From Neoarius graeffei (Eukaryota > Chordata > Actinopteri > Siluriformes > Ariidae), in the NCBI RefSeq assembly GCF_027579695.1, contig NC_083592.1:32321461-32385460 (forward strand): a stretch of DNA of 64,000 nucleotides. Direction: 5' to 3'. Numbering within the stretch: position 1 is the stretch's first letter; every line of letters begins with the position of its first letter. A program made the position numbers and the translations under genes. The notes beneath the pieces are model-generated. The model was given only the letters and a program-made list of their open reading frames with translations. It was not told the DNA's origin and made no database searches. Positions 11,502 to 24,400 of this stretch are shown here, piece after piece.

Positions 11502-11872
11502 GGGCGGCATGGTGGTGTAGTGGTTAGCGCTGTCGCCTCACAGCAAGAAGGTCCGGATTTGAGCCCCGTGGCCGGCGAGGGCCTTTCTGTGCGGAGTTTG
11601 CATATTCTCCCCGTGTCCGCGTGGGTTTCCTCCGGGTGCTCCGGTTTCCCCCACAGTCCAAAGACATGCAGGTTAGGTTAACTGGTGACTCTAAATTGAC
11701 CGTAGGTGTGAATGTGAGTGTGAATGGTTGTCTGTGTCTATGTGTCAGCCCTGTGATGACCTGGCAACTTGTCCAGGGTGTACCCCGCCTCTCGCCCGTA
11801 GTCAGCTGGGATAGGCTCCAGCTTGCCTGCGACCCTGTAGAACAGGATAAAGCAGCTAGAGATAATGAGATG
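11502..11872 (+). mobile_element. V-SINE (type A), full length, young
   Basis: A near-consensus copy with head CGGGCGGCATGGTGGTG, V-domain, CAGCCCTGTGATGACCTGG body and ATGAG tail. The target duplication AGTATTCCCATTC / AGTATCCCCACTC (11489-11501, 11873-11885) has two mismatches. Confidence 0.92.
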
Positions 11873-11885
11873 AGTATCCCCACTC

Positions 11886-13440
11886 ACTTAAGCTTCACGT
11901 CAGGCCGCAGCCATATTGCCTTTCTGTGGGCGGTGTCCAAGGTCAGCATGATGTAGAATCATTGATAGGTTTCCTGTATCTTGATTGGCTCACTGCTTCT
12001 GACACCAGGATTTAGCCGATGTACAAAATATTGTTGAAAAATAGCCGAGCGCAAAGGCTATGGTTGCAGTTGCAAAAATAATAAACATGATAATAAGGGA
12101 AAGCATTTTTTATGTGTTCCATTGCCGACAACCGAACAACGTAAACGACTTGCTGAACAGTGGCTACACAACTTGGGAACAGGTCAGACTTTAGAAACTC
12201 TCTCCTTTGGTAGAAATTCTGTTGTTTGCGAGGATTATTTTGAGCTCAATTGCTTTGAAAGGAATCTACAGGCCGAGCTCTTGGGCTACACAGGTCACGT
12301 TAGACTCAAACCCGATGCTGTGCCAATAATATTCCAACACCGCCTACAGAAAAGGGATTCAGGCCATGCAAGCCAATTAGCTAGAATAGTATAGACATTC
12401 AAAGCTAATATATCTATTTAGGCACTGCCTAAAAGTGGAGTTCCCGAAGAGTGTAAAACGTGTTAGGAAATAATCCCACGATATTTTTTAAAAAGCAAAT
12501 TAAAAATAAGCACTGGATATAAACCCATCTATCTTACAAAAATAAAGATACAAATTTCGTTGTCCGGTGGTCAAGTGTTTATGAGATATGTTGCCTTGCA
12601 CTTATGATCAGGTACCACGTGGTTGCAAAAGCCATCAAAAACCAGGCCGATGCTTTACCATATTCTCTTAAATACGGATCTTCGCTCTGCTCCACTATAA
12701 ACTCAGTCGGCTTCAAGCTGTCATGAGCCTATATTTAGACCATATAAACTACTGTGGCACATTGCATGTCTTTACCTATATTCACACACGCAATAAATAG
12801 ATAGGCTTTATAGCTTGTATGGACACACACATATACATAAACATGCACACACACTAAGTTTCTATATATAATAGGCTGCTTACCGATTTGTGAGTTCTCC
12901 ATCTGGTGCTGGCCCTCTCACATCATGCTATCATGGTCTGTATATAGTCCATTTCCAACGCAGGCTTGTGTGCGACGTACGTTCCCAAACCGTGTTTATC
13001 CATGAAACAATTCAATGACTGCCTGTATTATATCACAGAATAGTTCATACTCTTTACAACAAACACATTAAATGTCAGTTTTCTGCTTGGCACACTTTCC
13101 ACATCGGTGCCAGATAGCTGCCGAACCCTTTTTCCTGCCTTCCTGACTTTGCGCTGGCAAAGAACCACCGATTTCATCATTAGAATCATCTGATGATTCG
13201 CTGCTGAAGTCATTTACCAGATGTACAGTATATAGTCCTTTTTCCGAGGTTCATACAGATATCCGGTTTCTCCGCTGTCCATACTGACTTGAAGATAACT
13301 CTTTTTTTCTTTTTTTTATCTGACTAAATCCAGGCTAAGAAGTATGTTTACATCAGCTACATTTAACTTCCGGTACCTGGCTATCAACGACTTAACATCA
13401 CATCCTGGACGCCATATTGGTTTCCCATGTGCAACAAAAC
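11886..13440 (+). mobile_element. Remnant of a THAP-domain DNA transposon
   Basis: An open frame from about 12062 to 12394 reads as the second half of a THAP zinc finger: a CxC near the start, RKRLAEQWL, then SVVCEDYFELNCFE and LKPDAVPIIF, the AVPTIF-like THAP end. On the minus strand at about 13028-13215 a separate acidic, serine-rich stretch is followed by a Cys-rich segment (HRCGKCAKQK, CVCCKE). Both kinds of sequence occur in THAP transposons of the P/Kolobok type. No terminal repeats could be paired with confidence, so borders are approximate. The coding potential is broken. Confidence 0.5.
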
Positions 13441-13449
13441 ATGACATGC

Positions 13450-14483
13450 TTTTGGGCTTTTAAGCTTATGATAGCTAATACCATTGTGTGCATTATTATA
13501 ATTAGGGCTTGTACTGTCAATATTGATCATGTTTAAATTCTGTGCCCTTTAAATGCAAAGGCAAATTATGAATCGATTCCTTTTTGATGCTTGTTTTACT
13601 GTACTGTATAGCCTGAGTAAACTCCATCAAGCTCACAAAGGTTCAATCGTCTGCCTATAAGCTCAGTCTCAATCTACTTTTTTGTACACTTTTAGCTGTT
13701 CTTCCTATAACAATTTCACCACACATTTATTTGGTGGTGGCATGAGCCACACTCTGGATGACAACTTGATACTTGAATTTGATACCATCTGATGGGTTCA
13801 CCTACTTGAAGCACAAGATAGAGACTTGAGCTGGCAGATAGGTTGCACTGAGCTGGAACAGTTCTTAAGCTTTGCAACCCTAAAGCCAGACCTTTCATCC
13901 ATGCCTTAACTGACTATCATATAAGATTAACCATGTTATTCTTTGATGAGTGCGCTTATGTACTTCTCTGTCCTTATTTGAAATATTTTGGGGGTGGAGG
14001 GTGGGGGAGACTGGCAATAAGGATAACATCCAAAAGGATTTTGATAGTGTTTTTTCCTTCTGTACTACAGCTATGGTCAAAGTCTATAAGAAGATTTAAC
14101 AAGCCCCGACTCTTGACTCTACTGCACACAGCAGGCACATTAAGTCCCATGAACTGTGTGGCTTATTCTTCTGACAGCTGCACTATTGTTCAGCTCCCTT
14201 GTCAGTGACTGGACTGCACTGGGATGGTTGATTACAGATTATAACTGATGTCTACATTTTCCAGAGACGAATCCTATCATTTTGGACAAGAGCATAAAAA
14301 TATCAGAATTACAGACACCGTATGATAAGTGATGCTCTATTGTTAGTGTGCCAAAAAGTCTAGGGCTCTCCTCTAGAGACTCAAAATATGTGTTGCACCA
14401 TTTGTTTGAGGTTGTATGGTAGTCTCTGACAGGGACTTGGGATCAGCTGTTGGGGTGTTTTCTAGACAGCATCACAACCCCCT

Positions 14484-14515
<32 letters not shown>

Positions 14516-15350
14516 AGCTGCGCTCCCAGCCGCTGAAGAACAGCTGCTGTGAACAAAACAAGATCTCTCGCAACTGCCCTGAGTTCGCCATGGACCAAGC
14601 ATAATTAACAAATGATCTTCCAGAAACCTGGGTTATTTTTCTACAAATGTGTCCCCCTGAACAAATACATAGAAGACTTACACACTGTGCAGCTTTGTTA
14701 TAGCCACAGCAGCTGTACGAGGAGCACATTTCATTTATTTTGCTCAGTTTGCACAACAAAATGTTCAGTATATAAAATCCATCTACAATGAACTGGTTTG
14801 TCTTTGTCCTCTTTTTTAAAAAATATACTGTATATCTGTTTCTAATATTCTAATACATGATTGTTTTGAGAATAACAGCTCGTTTACAGAAACTTGTATG
14901 GCAGATGCTCCACCTAATCTAAGACAAATAATAATCTCATTTTTAAAAATTGTTAATAAACAAAGTATTGATTGTGAGCACTTGGTAACAGTCAGTAAGT
15001 TTTCCACCATGGGAAATTTCAGGAGTTTTGTGGTTTTTGGATAACATGACAAGATGTGTTTTTAGTCATATTAAATTCAAGAGAAAATAAGAGAGGCTGA
15101 TGAGGGAATAACTGTTTATAGATCTTATAGTGATAACAGGAGCTAATTTATTTTGTAGATGTTCCATACTATTAAAAGTAACTATAAATGGATCAAAAGT
15201 GCAACATGATATTACATAATTGAAGAAAAAACTATTATGCTTGGTAAATTGTTGTATACGAAAAATAAAACACTTTGAGATGTGTTGTAAAATAACAGCA
15301 TGTCACTATTCTGATCAATTTTTCTATAACAGCACATTCCTCAGACTACG
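13450..15350. other. Intergenic, nothing recognised apart from a (CT)n run
   Basis: About 1.9 kb without a recognisable gene. A (CT)n run lies at about 14493-14516 and a G-rich patch at about 13989-14010. Short open frames here show no family motif. Confidence 0.45.
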
Positions 15351-15353
15351 GTT

Positions 15354-15626
15354 ACACTACAGCTCATGATGCTTTGCGATGGGTTATCGATGAAAATGAG
15401 GTATTTGGTGCGATGCTTCGCCGAACTCCGGAAAATATTCCCAAACCCACCTGCGTGTATTCGCTGCTAAGTTTGCTGATCAAAACATCGCCACCAAATT
15501 TCAATGCATGTAACTTGTGAAGCCTGGAGAACATTCGCCGTGCATCGTACAACTGGTGGCGCTGCTACCAATTTTTCATCGCCAAGTATTTATGAACCCA
15601 TCACGAGCTGTAGTGTGACCGTAGCC
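15354..15626. mobile_element. Short palindromic MITE
   Basis: The ends form 28-bp inverted repeats with three mismatches: CTACGGTTACACTACAGCTC on the left (from 15356) and CTACGGTCACACTACAGCTC as the reverse complement of the right end. The whole unit is 273 bp and non-coding. The superfamily is not determined. Confidence 0.65.
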
Positions 15627-15629
15627 TTA

Positions 15630-16070
15630 CATGTTTTCATGAAGCAGAGATGTGACAGTTGCAGGTTAAGATTATTTATTTTAACATAAGCAAACAAATC
15701 CAAAACCTGGAGCAGTATCAGAGTGAAGAAACAGGCAGAGGTCAGGCGATGTGTCAACTGAATTACATGGGCAAAAGTCACAGACAGCAATCAGAAAGCA
15801 GAAACATAGTCGTAAGCATAAATACAATAGCAAGAGACCATGAGGTACATGAGTACATACTCTACAATGAACTGGTGAAATGAGTGTCCTTATAGACTGT
15901 GACTGCATAATAGAGTCCAGGTGTGTGCTATCAGAATGAAGGCGAACATGAACATGAGTGAGTTCTTGACGGTTAGTGTTGTAGGCCTCAGCGGCCATGT
16001 TTGTAGGAAACTCTGTGTTACTTGATGTGGGAAGCAATGCTGTTTCCATTGCTATGACACATGTTTTACA
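15630..16070. other. Intergenic, nothing recognised
   Basis: About 440 bp between the palindromic MITE and a SINE nest, with no named repeat or exon visible. Confidence 0.4.
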
Positions 16071-16084
16071 GGTTACATATATTT

Positions 16085-16811
16085 CCATCCATTGATTATC
16101 TATACTGATTGTCCGTCAGGGTCGTGGAAGAAGCTGAAGTCAATCCCGGCTGACTTCGGGAGAGAGGCGGGGCACACCCTGGGTAGGTCACCAGGGTGGT
16201 GTAAGTGGTTAGCACGGTCACCTCACAGCAAGAAGGTTCTGGGTTCGAACCCAGCAGCTGGCGAGGGCCTTTCTGTGTGGAGTTTGCATGTTCTCCCCAT
16301 GTCTGCGTGGGTTTCCTCCGGGTGCTCCAGTTTCCCCCACAGTTCAAAGACATGCGGTTAGGTTAATATGGGATGGCCTTGGGCTGAGGTGCCCTTGAGT
16401 GAGGCACCTAACTCCCAACTGCTCCCCGGGCGCTGTTAGCATGGCTGCCCACTGCTCTGGGTATGTGTGTGTGCTCATGTGTGTGTTCACTGCTTCAGAT
16501 GGGTTAAATGCAGAGAGGAAATTTCACAAGTGTGTGATGAATAAAGTTGTGCTTTCTTTCTTTCAATCTATCACAGGGTTAACACAGAAACAAACAACCA
16601 TCCACACTCACATTCACAGCTATGGGCAATTTAGAGGAGCCAGTTGACTTAATCTACATGTCTTTGGACTGTGGGAGGATACTGGAGCACCTGAAGGAAA
16701 CCCATGCAGGCATGGGGAGAATAAGCAAACTCCACATAGAAAGACTACAGAACCTTTGAACCCAGAACCTTTTTGCTGTGAGGCGACAGTGCTAATCACT
16801 GCACCATCTTT
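16085..16811 (-). mobile_element. Old V-SINE split by a younger SINE
   Basis: Minus-strand V-SINE pieces at 16085-16190 (3' body and ATGG-type tail) and about 16567-16811 (V-domain and tRNA head) flank an oppositely oriented SINE. The 14-bp target duplication GGTTACATATATTT (16071-16084, 16812-16825) frames the composite and shows it was one insertion. Confidence 0.85.
16191..16566 (+). mobile_element. V-SINE (type C 3' body), nested
   Basis: A plus-strand SINE with the common head and V-domain but a third 3' body: GAGGTGCCCTTGAGTGAGGC, CTGTTAGCATGGCTGCCCAC and ATGGGTTAAATGCAGAGAGG, ending in a CTTT-repeat tail. It is inserted in the older minus-strand SINE. Borders are approximate because no clean target duplication was found. 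Confidence 0.8.
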
Positions 16812-16831
16812 GGTTACATATATTTAACTTC

Positions 16832-17213
16832 CATCCATCCATCCATCCATTATCTGTAGCCGCTTATCCTGTTCTACAGGGTCGCAAGCAAGCTGGAGCC
16901 TATCCCAGCTGACTATGGGCGAGAGGCGGGGTACACCCTGGACAAGTCACCAGGTTATCACAGGGCTGACACACAGAGACAAACAACCATTCACACTCAC
17001 ATTCACACCTACGGTCAATTTAGAGCCACCAATTAACCTAATCTGCATGTCTTTGGACTGTGGGGGAAACCGGAGCACCCGGAGGAAACCCACGCAGACA
17101 TGGGGAGAGCATGCAAACTCCACATAGAAAGGCCCCCGTCAGCCACTGGGCTCAAACCCAGAACCTTCTTGCTGTGAGGCGACAGTGCTAACCACTACAC
17201 CACTGTGCCACTC
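16832..17213 (-). mobile_element. V-SINE (type A, ATGG tail), full length
   Basis: A complete minus-strand copy with a (CCAT)n tail at 16832-16852, the CAGCCCTGTGATAACCTGG body, V-domain and tRNA head ending near 17213. It sits next to the preceding SINE nest. Confidence 0.88.
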
Positions 17214-17749
17214 CATCTGCAGATCAAATACAATGAAATATAACCATCTGGACACTACAATAATCTCACTGGATGCATCCAGCTCCATCATAATAACTGG
17301 AGGTTAAATTCAGCCATAAGACTCATAAGACATTTTATGTGAGCCAGTGTAACTTAATTCTACTTTCAGGGATGTCATCAACAATTAAGGCCCATGCCTC
17401 CAAAGTTCCTCCAGGAGTATGGACGCTTAGAAGTGCAAGCAGTCGGCTTTAAGTTGTGTTTAATGCAAAGCGGAGCAACGCGAGGTCCGGTGTAACTTAG
17501 AGGCAGCCTGTGATGCAGGAGCTTCTTCACCACTTCACTCACCTGGTACAACAAATAATTGCAGTTACCAGTAATATATGTAGGAACAGTTGTTAAAATG
17601 AATGGCAGTTATATTTTCTCATCTTCAATGGGTATCCAGTTAGCATAACAAATATAAATGGGAATGGAAATAATTTGTTGTAATTTAACAAGACAGCTGT
17701 GCTACTGAGTAGACACAGGCAGTGTTTATTTAATTTCCATTTCTGACAG
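17214..17749. other. ttc16 downstream flank with poly(A) signal
   Basis: No repeat is recognised. On the minus strand AATAAA (17725-17730) lies about 20 nt after the ttc16 stop codon, suggesting a very short 3' UTR. Confidence 0.5.
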
Positions 17750-20700
17750 TTAGATGAGTGGCTGGTCATTCAGTAGGGATACCTCTTCCTTGCTCCTGAC
17801 TGGATCTTGAGTGTATTCAACAGGTTTAAATCTCACTTCCACATGCTCCCTGCTTGAGGCACTTTCAGAGTCTGTTTCCGACTGGCTATCAGTGTCGTGT
17901 CTGAGGACCATCCTCTCAAGCTTCTTGGACAGCCTGAAAATGTGGAGGCAGCAGTTAGCGAATACAGGTAACCACAGTTCACAGTGAATGATGCCACGGT
18001 GGCACAGAATACAGTAACAATTCTGTGAGTTAAGTGCGAATATGCTCGTGTAAACCAAAGAAAACCGGTTCCCACCTTGACACAGGAAAGCCTGCTCGTT
18101 TCCAGGTCTGGATCCGATCCATCAGCTGAACTTTGACGGTTTGAGCAGTGTCACTGGATATGACATCTGACAGAGAGCAGCCTGGGAACAGTCTGAGCAG
18201 CAGAGGGACGAGCTGACCACAGACATTCAGAATAACACACACCACATAACACATTTGATACACATTTCATCTGCATACAGCTTGCTTTCATTTTCTCTTT
18301 TTTCCATTCGATTAACCAAGAATGCTCCATCTTGCTCTTCAGTGTTTAATAATATACTTTCACATAACATTACATGCCATGCCAGTACTCAAAAAAGTCC
18401 TTACTCAATGCATTAGTTCATATTTACAGTTCATAAATAATTGGACAGTGACACCACTTTCTTTGGATCTATACTTACTTTGAAATCCAGCAATGTCTTT
18501 GAGGCCAAAATATAAAATGCCAACTTAATTTAAGAACATTTCTATTGGATGAACCATACTTTTCATATACTGTAGCTCTTTTGTACCCTCTTCTTTCAGA
18601 GGATGAAGAGTAAATGAGCATTTGGCTCCTCATAGTCCTCACACAACAGAGCTAAATGAAGGTCGAGCATTACTTCTAGATGTGGAGTTTGAATCTGGAT
18701 TCTATTTATGTTGTCTTTCAACATAAGGACTAAAGTAAAGCAGACCTTTTTAAGGCTGGAAAATCACAATAAATCACTTATATACATAGCCAAAACATTA
18801 AGCCTTAAAGGCCACACAGCCAAAATATTAAGCCTTATGAATAAAAAGGCCAGTCTGCTTTTTGAAAAAAAAAAAAAGTACATAAAAACCTGTTGAGTTT
18901 TGGAACAAAATATTATGGATAGATGAGACAAAGATTTATCTGTACCCGAGCGATGGAATGAGGAAAGTCTGGAGGGAAAAAAAAAAAGAAAATGATCATG
19001 ATCCAAAGCATACCACCTCATTTGTGAAGCATGGTGACATCGGCAGTTTGACTGCCAGCGAAACTGTATTGCTTGTCGTTACTGATGATGAGGAGACCAA
19101 TTGCAGCAATAGGATGAACTCTGAAGTACACAGGAGCATCTTAGAAATATTCACATCCACAGAAGTGCTTCAAAATGCTTCAGTCGATGGCTTTTTACTT
19201 TTACCAGAAATGTATTAAAAATTATGGACAAAAAATTCTTAAGACGAGATTTAGGACAAAAACTAATTCAAGCAGGCTGTTATGAGGGGGGATTAAAGTG
19301 GTGAGTTTTGATCAATGAACATATTTTACATGTGGGTATCTTAGTGGTGAGTTCAAATCCCAGTGCTGCCAGACAGTATTAAGCCCCTGAGCAATGGGTC
19401 ATTAATCTTATCTACAAGCAGCTTGTTTAATTAATTGATCAGTCTTTTAAAAACTATTAATTGTGGCTTCCATTTAGCTGAAAAGCTTTATGGAGAAGAC
19501 TGAAGACTGCTGCTTTCAACCTTCTACTGTTCAGCTGCTTGGATTGGATTTTGCCTCATATTTAAGTCGATTTGTACAGGTGAATGCCAAATGCATAAAT
19601 GAAAAATATGTGAATCTATACATACACTGACTTAACTTTGCACAACCCCGATTCCAAAAAAGTTGGGACAAAGTACAAATTGTAAATAAAAATGGAATGC
19701 AATGATGTGGAAGTTTCAAAATTCCATATTTTATTCAGAATAGAACATAGATGACATATCAAATGTTTAAACTGAGAAAATGTATCATTTAAAGAGAAAA
19801 ATGAGGTGATTTTAAATTTCATGACAACAACACATCTCAAAAAAGTTGGGACAAGGCCATGTTTACCACTGTGAGACATCCCCTTTTCCCTTTACAACAG
19901 TCTGTAAACGTCTGGGGACTGAGGAGACAAGTTGCTCAAGTTTAGGGATAGGAATGTTAACCCATTCTTGTCTAATGTAGGATTCTAGTTGCTCAACTGT
20001 CTTAGGTCTTTTTTGTCGTATCTTCCGTTTTATGATGCGCCAAATGTTTTCTATGGGTGAAAGATCTGGACTGCAGGCTGGCCAGTTCAGTACCCGGACC
20101 CTTCTTCTACGCAGCCATGATGCTGTAATTGATGCAGTATGTGGTTTGGCATTGTCATGTTGGAAAATGCAAGGTCTTCCCTGAAAGAGACGTCGTCTGG
20201 ATGGGAGCATATGTTGCTCTAGAACCTGGATATGCCTTTCAGCATTGATGGTGTCTTTCCAGATGTGTAAGCTGCCCATGCCACACACACTAATGCAACC
20301 CCATACCATCAGAGATGCAGGCTTCTGAACTGAGCACTGATAACAACTTGGGTCGTCCTTCTCCTCTTTAGTCCGAATGACACAGCGTCCCTGATTTCCA
20401 TAAAGAACTTCAAATTTTGATTCGTCTGACCACAGAACAGTTTTCCACTTTTCCACAGTCCATTTTAAATGAGCCTTGGCCCAGAGAAGATGTCTGCGCT
20501 TCTGGATCATGTTTAGATACGGCTTCTTCTTTGAATTATAGAGTTTTAGCTGGCAACAGCAGATGGCATGGTGAATTGTGTTCACAGATAATATTCTCTG
20601 GAAATATCCCTGAGCCCATTTTGTGATTTCCAATACAGAAGCATGCCTGTATGTGATGCAGTGCCGTCTAAGGGCCCGAAGATCACGGGCACCCAGTATG

Positions 20701-21335
20701 GTTTTCCGGCCTTGACCCTTACGCACAGAGATTCTTCCAGATTCTCTGAATCTTTTGATGATATTATGCACTGTAGATGATGATATGTTCAAACTCTTTG
20801 CAATTTTACACTGTCGAACTCCTTTCTGATATTGCTCCACTATTTGTCGGCGCAGAATTAGGGGGATTGGTGATCCTCTTCCCATCTTTACTTCTGAGAA
20901 CCGCTGCCACTCCAAGATGCTCTTTTTATACCCAGTCATGTTAATGACCTATTGCCAATTGACCTAATGAGTTGCAATTTGGTCCTCCAGCTGTTCCTTT
21001 TTTGTACCTTTAACTTTTCCAGCCTCTTATTGCCCCTGTTCCAACTTTTTTGAGATGTGTTGCTGTCATGAAATTTCAAATGAGCCAATATTTGGCATGA
21101 AATTTCAAAATGTCTCACTTTCGACATTTGATATGTTGTCTATGTTCTATTGTGAATACAATATCAGTTTCTGAGATTTGTAAATTATTGCATTCTGTTT
21201 TTATTTACAATTTGTACTTTGTCCCAACTTTTTTGGAATCGGGGTTGTAAAAGGAGACTGTTAAATACAGTAAATAAGGTGGATATAAAAAGTCTATCAG
21301 CACCTGTTAAAATTGCAGGTTTGTGTGATGTAAAA

Positions 21336-21411
<76 letters not shown>

Positions 21412-24400
21412 GCTCAAGATAAATTATGTCCAATCTTTTCCCAACTTTAATGTGGTATAGCAACAAAACAAAAAAAGAAAAAGTGAAAAACAAATAGAAA
21501 CGTTTTAGGAAAAAAGAAAACGAAAAAGCTTACAAACACTCGGCTGCATAAGTATGTGCACCCTCTAACTAATACTTTGTTAAAGAATAGAATAGAATAG
21601 AATAGAATAGAATAGAATGCCTTTATTGTCACTATACACATGTACAATGAGATTAAAGCATCTCCAATAACAGTGCAAACAGCGTGTAGAGACAGAGAGA
21701 GAGAGAGGAAGGGAAAAAATAAATAAATAAATAAATAAATAAATAAAAGGGGGGGGGGGGGGTGTAAGGGGGGTAAGGTGCACAGTCCTGAGGTGTATGT
21801 GTTGTGTTACACATTATGGAGTGAGGTATTGCTCATTGCACATTATAAAGCATTGCACAGAGAGAGTCACATTATAAAGTATTGCACATTATATATTATT
21901 GCATGAGAGAGTCACATTATAAAATAAAATATTACACATTATGAAGTATTGCAAGGTAAGGTAAGGTGCACAGACTTGAGGTGTATGTGCTGTGTGTAAG
22001 GTGCACAGTCCTGAGGTGAATGTGTTGTGTTTCACATTATGGAGTGAGGTATTGCACATTATAAAAGTATTGCACAGAGAGAGTCACCTTATAAAGTACT
22101 GCACATTATAAATTATTGCACGAAGAGAGTCACATAGTAAAATAAATAGACTATAAAGTCAGAGCATATCTGAGTTCAGGGCGGTTATGGCTTTTGGAAA
22201 GAAGTTGTTTTTGAATCGATTTGTCTTTGTCCTGATGCACCTGTAGCGCCTCCCTGAGGGCAACAGGTCGAACAGATCAAAGCCAGGGTGGGAGCTGTCC
22301 TTGATAATGTTCTTAGCTCTGCTAAGGCAGCGGGAGGTGTAAATGTCCATCAGGGAGGGGAGAGGGCAGCCAATGATCTTCTGTGCTGCCTTAACTACCC
22401 TCTGGAGCCTCTCCCTGTCTACAGCAGTGCAGCTGCCGTACCATACTGTAATACAGTATGTCAGCAGGCTCTCGATGGATGAGCGGTAGAAGGTCAGCAG
22501 CAGGTTGGAGTTTAGGTTGTACTTCCTGAGGACTCTCAGGAAGTGTAGCCGCTGCTGAGCCTTCTTAATGACTGCTGTAATGTTTACTGACCAGGAGATG
22601 TCGGCAGAGATGAGGACGCCGAGAAACCTGAAGGTGTGGACCCTCTCCACATACTCGTTGTTGATGTAGAGGGGGGCTAGGTTGGTGCTGTGCTTCCTGA
22701 AGTCAACAATGACTTTTTGGTTTTCTTGGTGTTCAGAGCGAGGTTATTTTCTGAACACCAGGCTGCCAACTTCAGGACCTCCTCTCTGTAGGCTGCCTCG
22801 TCTCCCTTTGAGATGAGTCCGACCACTGTGATGTCATCAGCAAACTTGACGATAAGGTTGTTGTTGTTGTGGGTCGGACTACAGTCATGGGTGTAGAGGC
22901 AGTACAGGAGGGGGCTCAGCACACAGCCCTGTGGAGAGCCGGTGCTCAACGTGCGGGTGGAGAAGTGGGGGCCAAGTCTCACAGTCTGGGGCCGGTTGGT
23001 AAGAAAGTCCTTTATCCAGGCACATGTGAGAGGGGGGAGGCCGAGAGTGTCCAGTTTACTGATAAGGATGTCCGGGATTATTGTGTTGAAAGCAGAACTG
23101 TAATCCACAAAGAGTATGCGGACGTAGCTCTGCTGCTGCTCCAGGTGGTTCAGTACAGAGTGTAGAGCTACGGCGATGGCGTCCTCTGTGGATCTGTTCG
23201 CGCGATATGCGAACTGGTCGGGGTCGAAGTCTGGGGGGAGGTGGTCCTTGATGTGCTGAAGAACTAGTCTCTCGAAGCACTTCATGATTACCGGAGTGAG
23301 GGGCACAGGATGGTAATCATTCAGGCTGGTGATGGGAGACTTCTTCGGCACCGGGATTATTGTAGCTGATTTTAGGCAGGGAGGGATGACTGCCTGAGCC
23401 AGGGAGAGGATAAAGATCCTGGTGAAGGTAGGGGCGAGCTGGTGGGCACATGCTCTGAGCACCTTACCAAGTACTCCATCTGGGCCGGCAGCTTTCTTGG
23501 GGTTCACTGCCAGGAGCACCCGTTTGACATCGTGCTCCTGTACAGTGAATGGGGTGATGTACGAACTGTGTGGTGGTGGGGGCAGGGCTGGAGCAGATGA
23601 GTGCTGCTGAGGTGTTTCAAAGCGAGCAAAGAAGCAATTTAGCTCCTCTGCCAGCGGTGCACTCCAGTCTCCTGTTGACCTTTTGCTTGTAATACAGCAG
23701 TCAATCTTTTTGGGTAAGAGTCTACCAATGGAGTACATCTTGATTTGACAAGTTTATTCCACCCTTCCTTGCAAAAATGCTCCAGATCTATCAAACTGCC
23801 AGGAGATCTCCTGTACACAGCCCTCTTCAAGTCATTCGACAGGTTTTCAGTAGGAATTCGATCTAGGCTCTGGGTGGGCCATTCCAAAATGTTGATTTTC
23901 TTCCTCTGAAGCCATTTCACTGCTGAATTGGATTTGTGATTTGGGTCATCATCGTGCTGGAAGGTGAAATTTTTCTTTATCTTTAACAGAGGCCTGCAGG
24001 TTTTGTGCCAAAATAGATTGGCATTGGGAGCATAGCATGAAGCTGCCACCACCATGCTTTACCAGTGGTGTTCTTAGGGTGATAAGCTGTCTTGTTTTTT
24101 TGACCAACATATAACTACCATAGTTTGAATGTAAAAGGTTAATTCTGAGCACAGTCACATGCCCATAAAAAGGTGTGCACACTGGTGCAATCAGGTTATT
24201 GTTAGGGTTTTGCTGGGATTCGAACCTGGTTCGTTGGTGTGATAATCCAGCAAACCCCCACTAGGCCACCAGGGGGATGACTCAAATGCAGAGGCGTGAG
24301 GCGGAAGTAGAAAAAGAATCAAAAGGTTTATTTAAACTATATACACTATATACAGGGCAAAACAAAAGACAAAAAAAAACCAAAGAGTATAAACCAAAAG

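Noticed and set aside
16071-17213. Repeated units suggesting a CRISPR-like or satellite array
   Set aside because: The repeats are SINE copies with their own target duplications, orientations and tails; there are no regular spacers.
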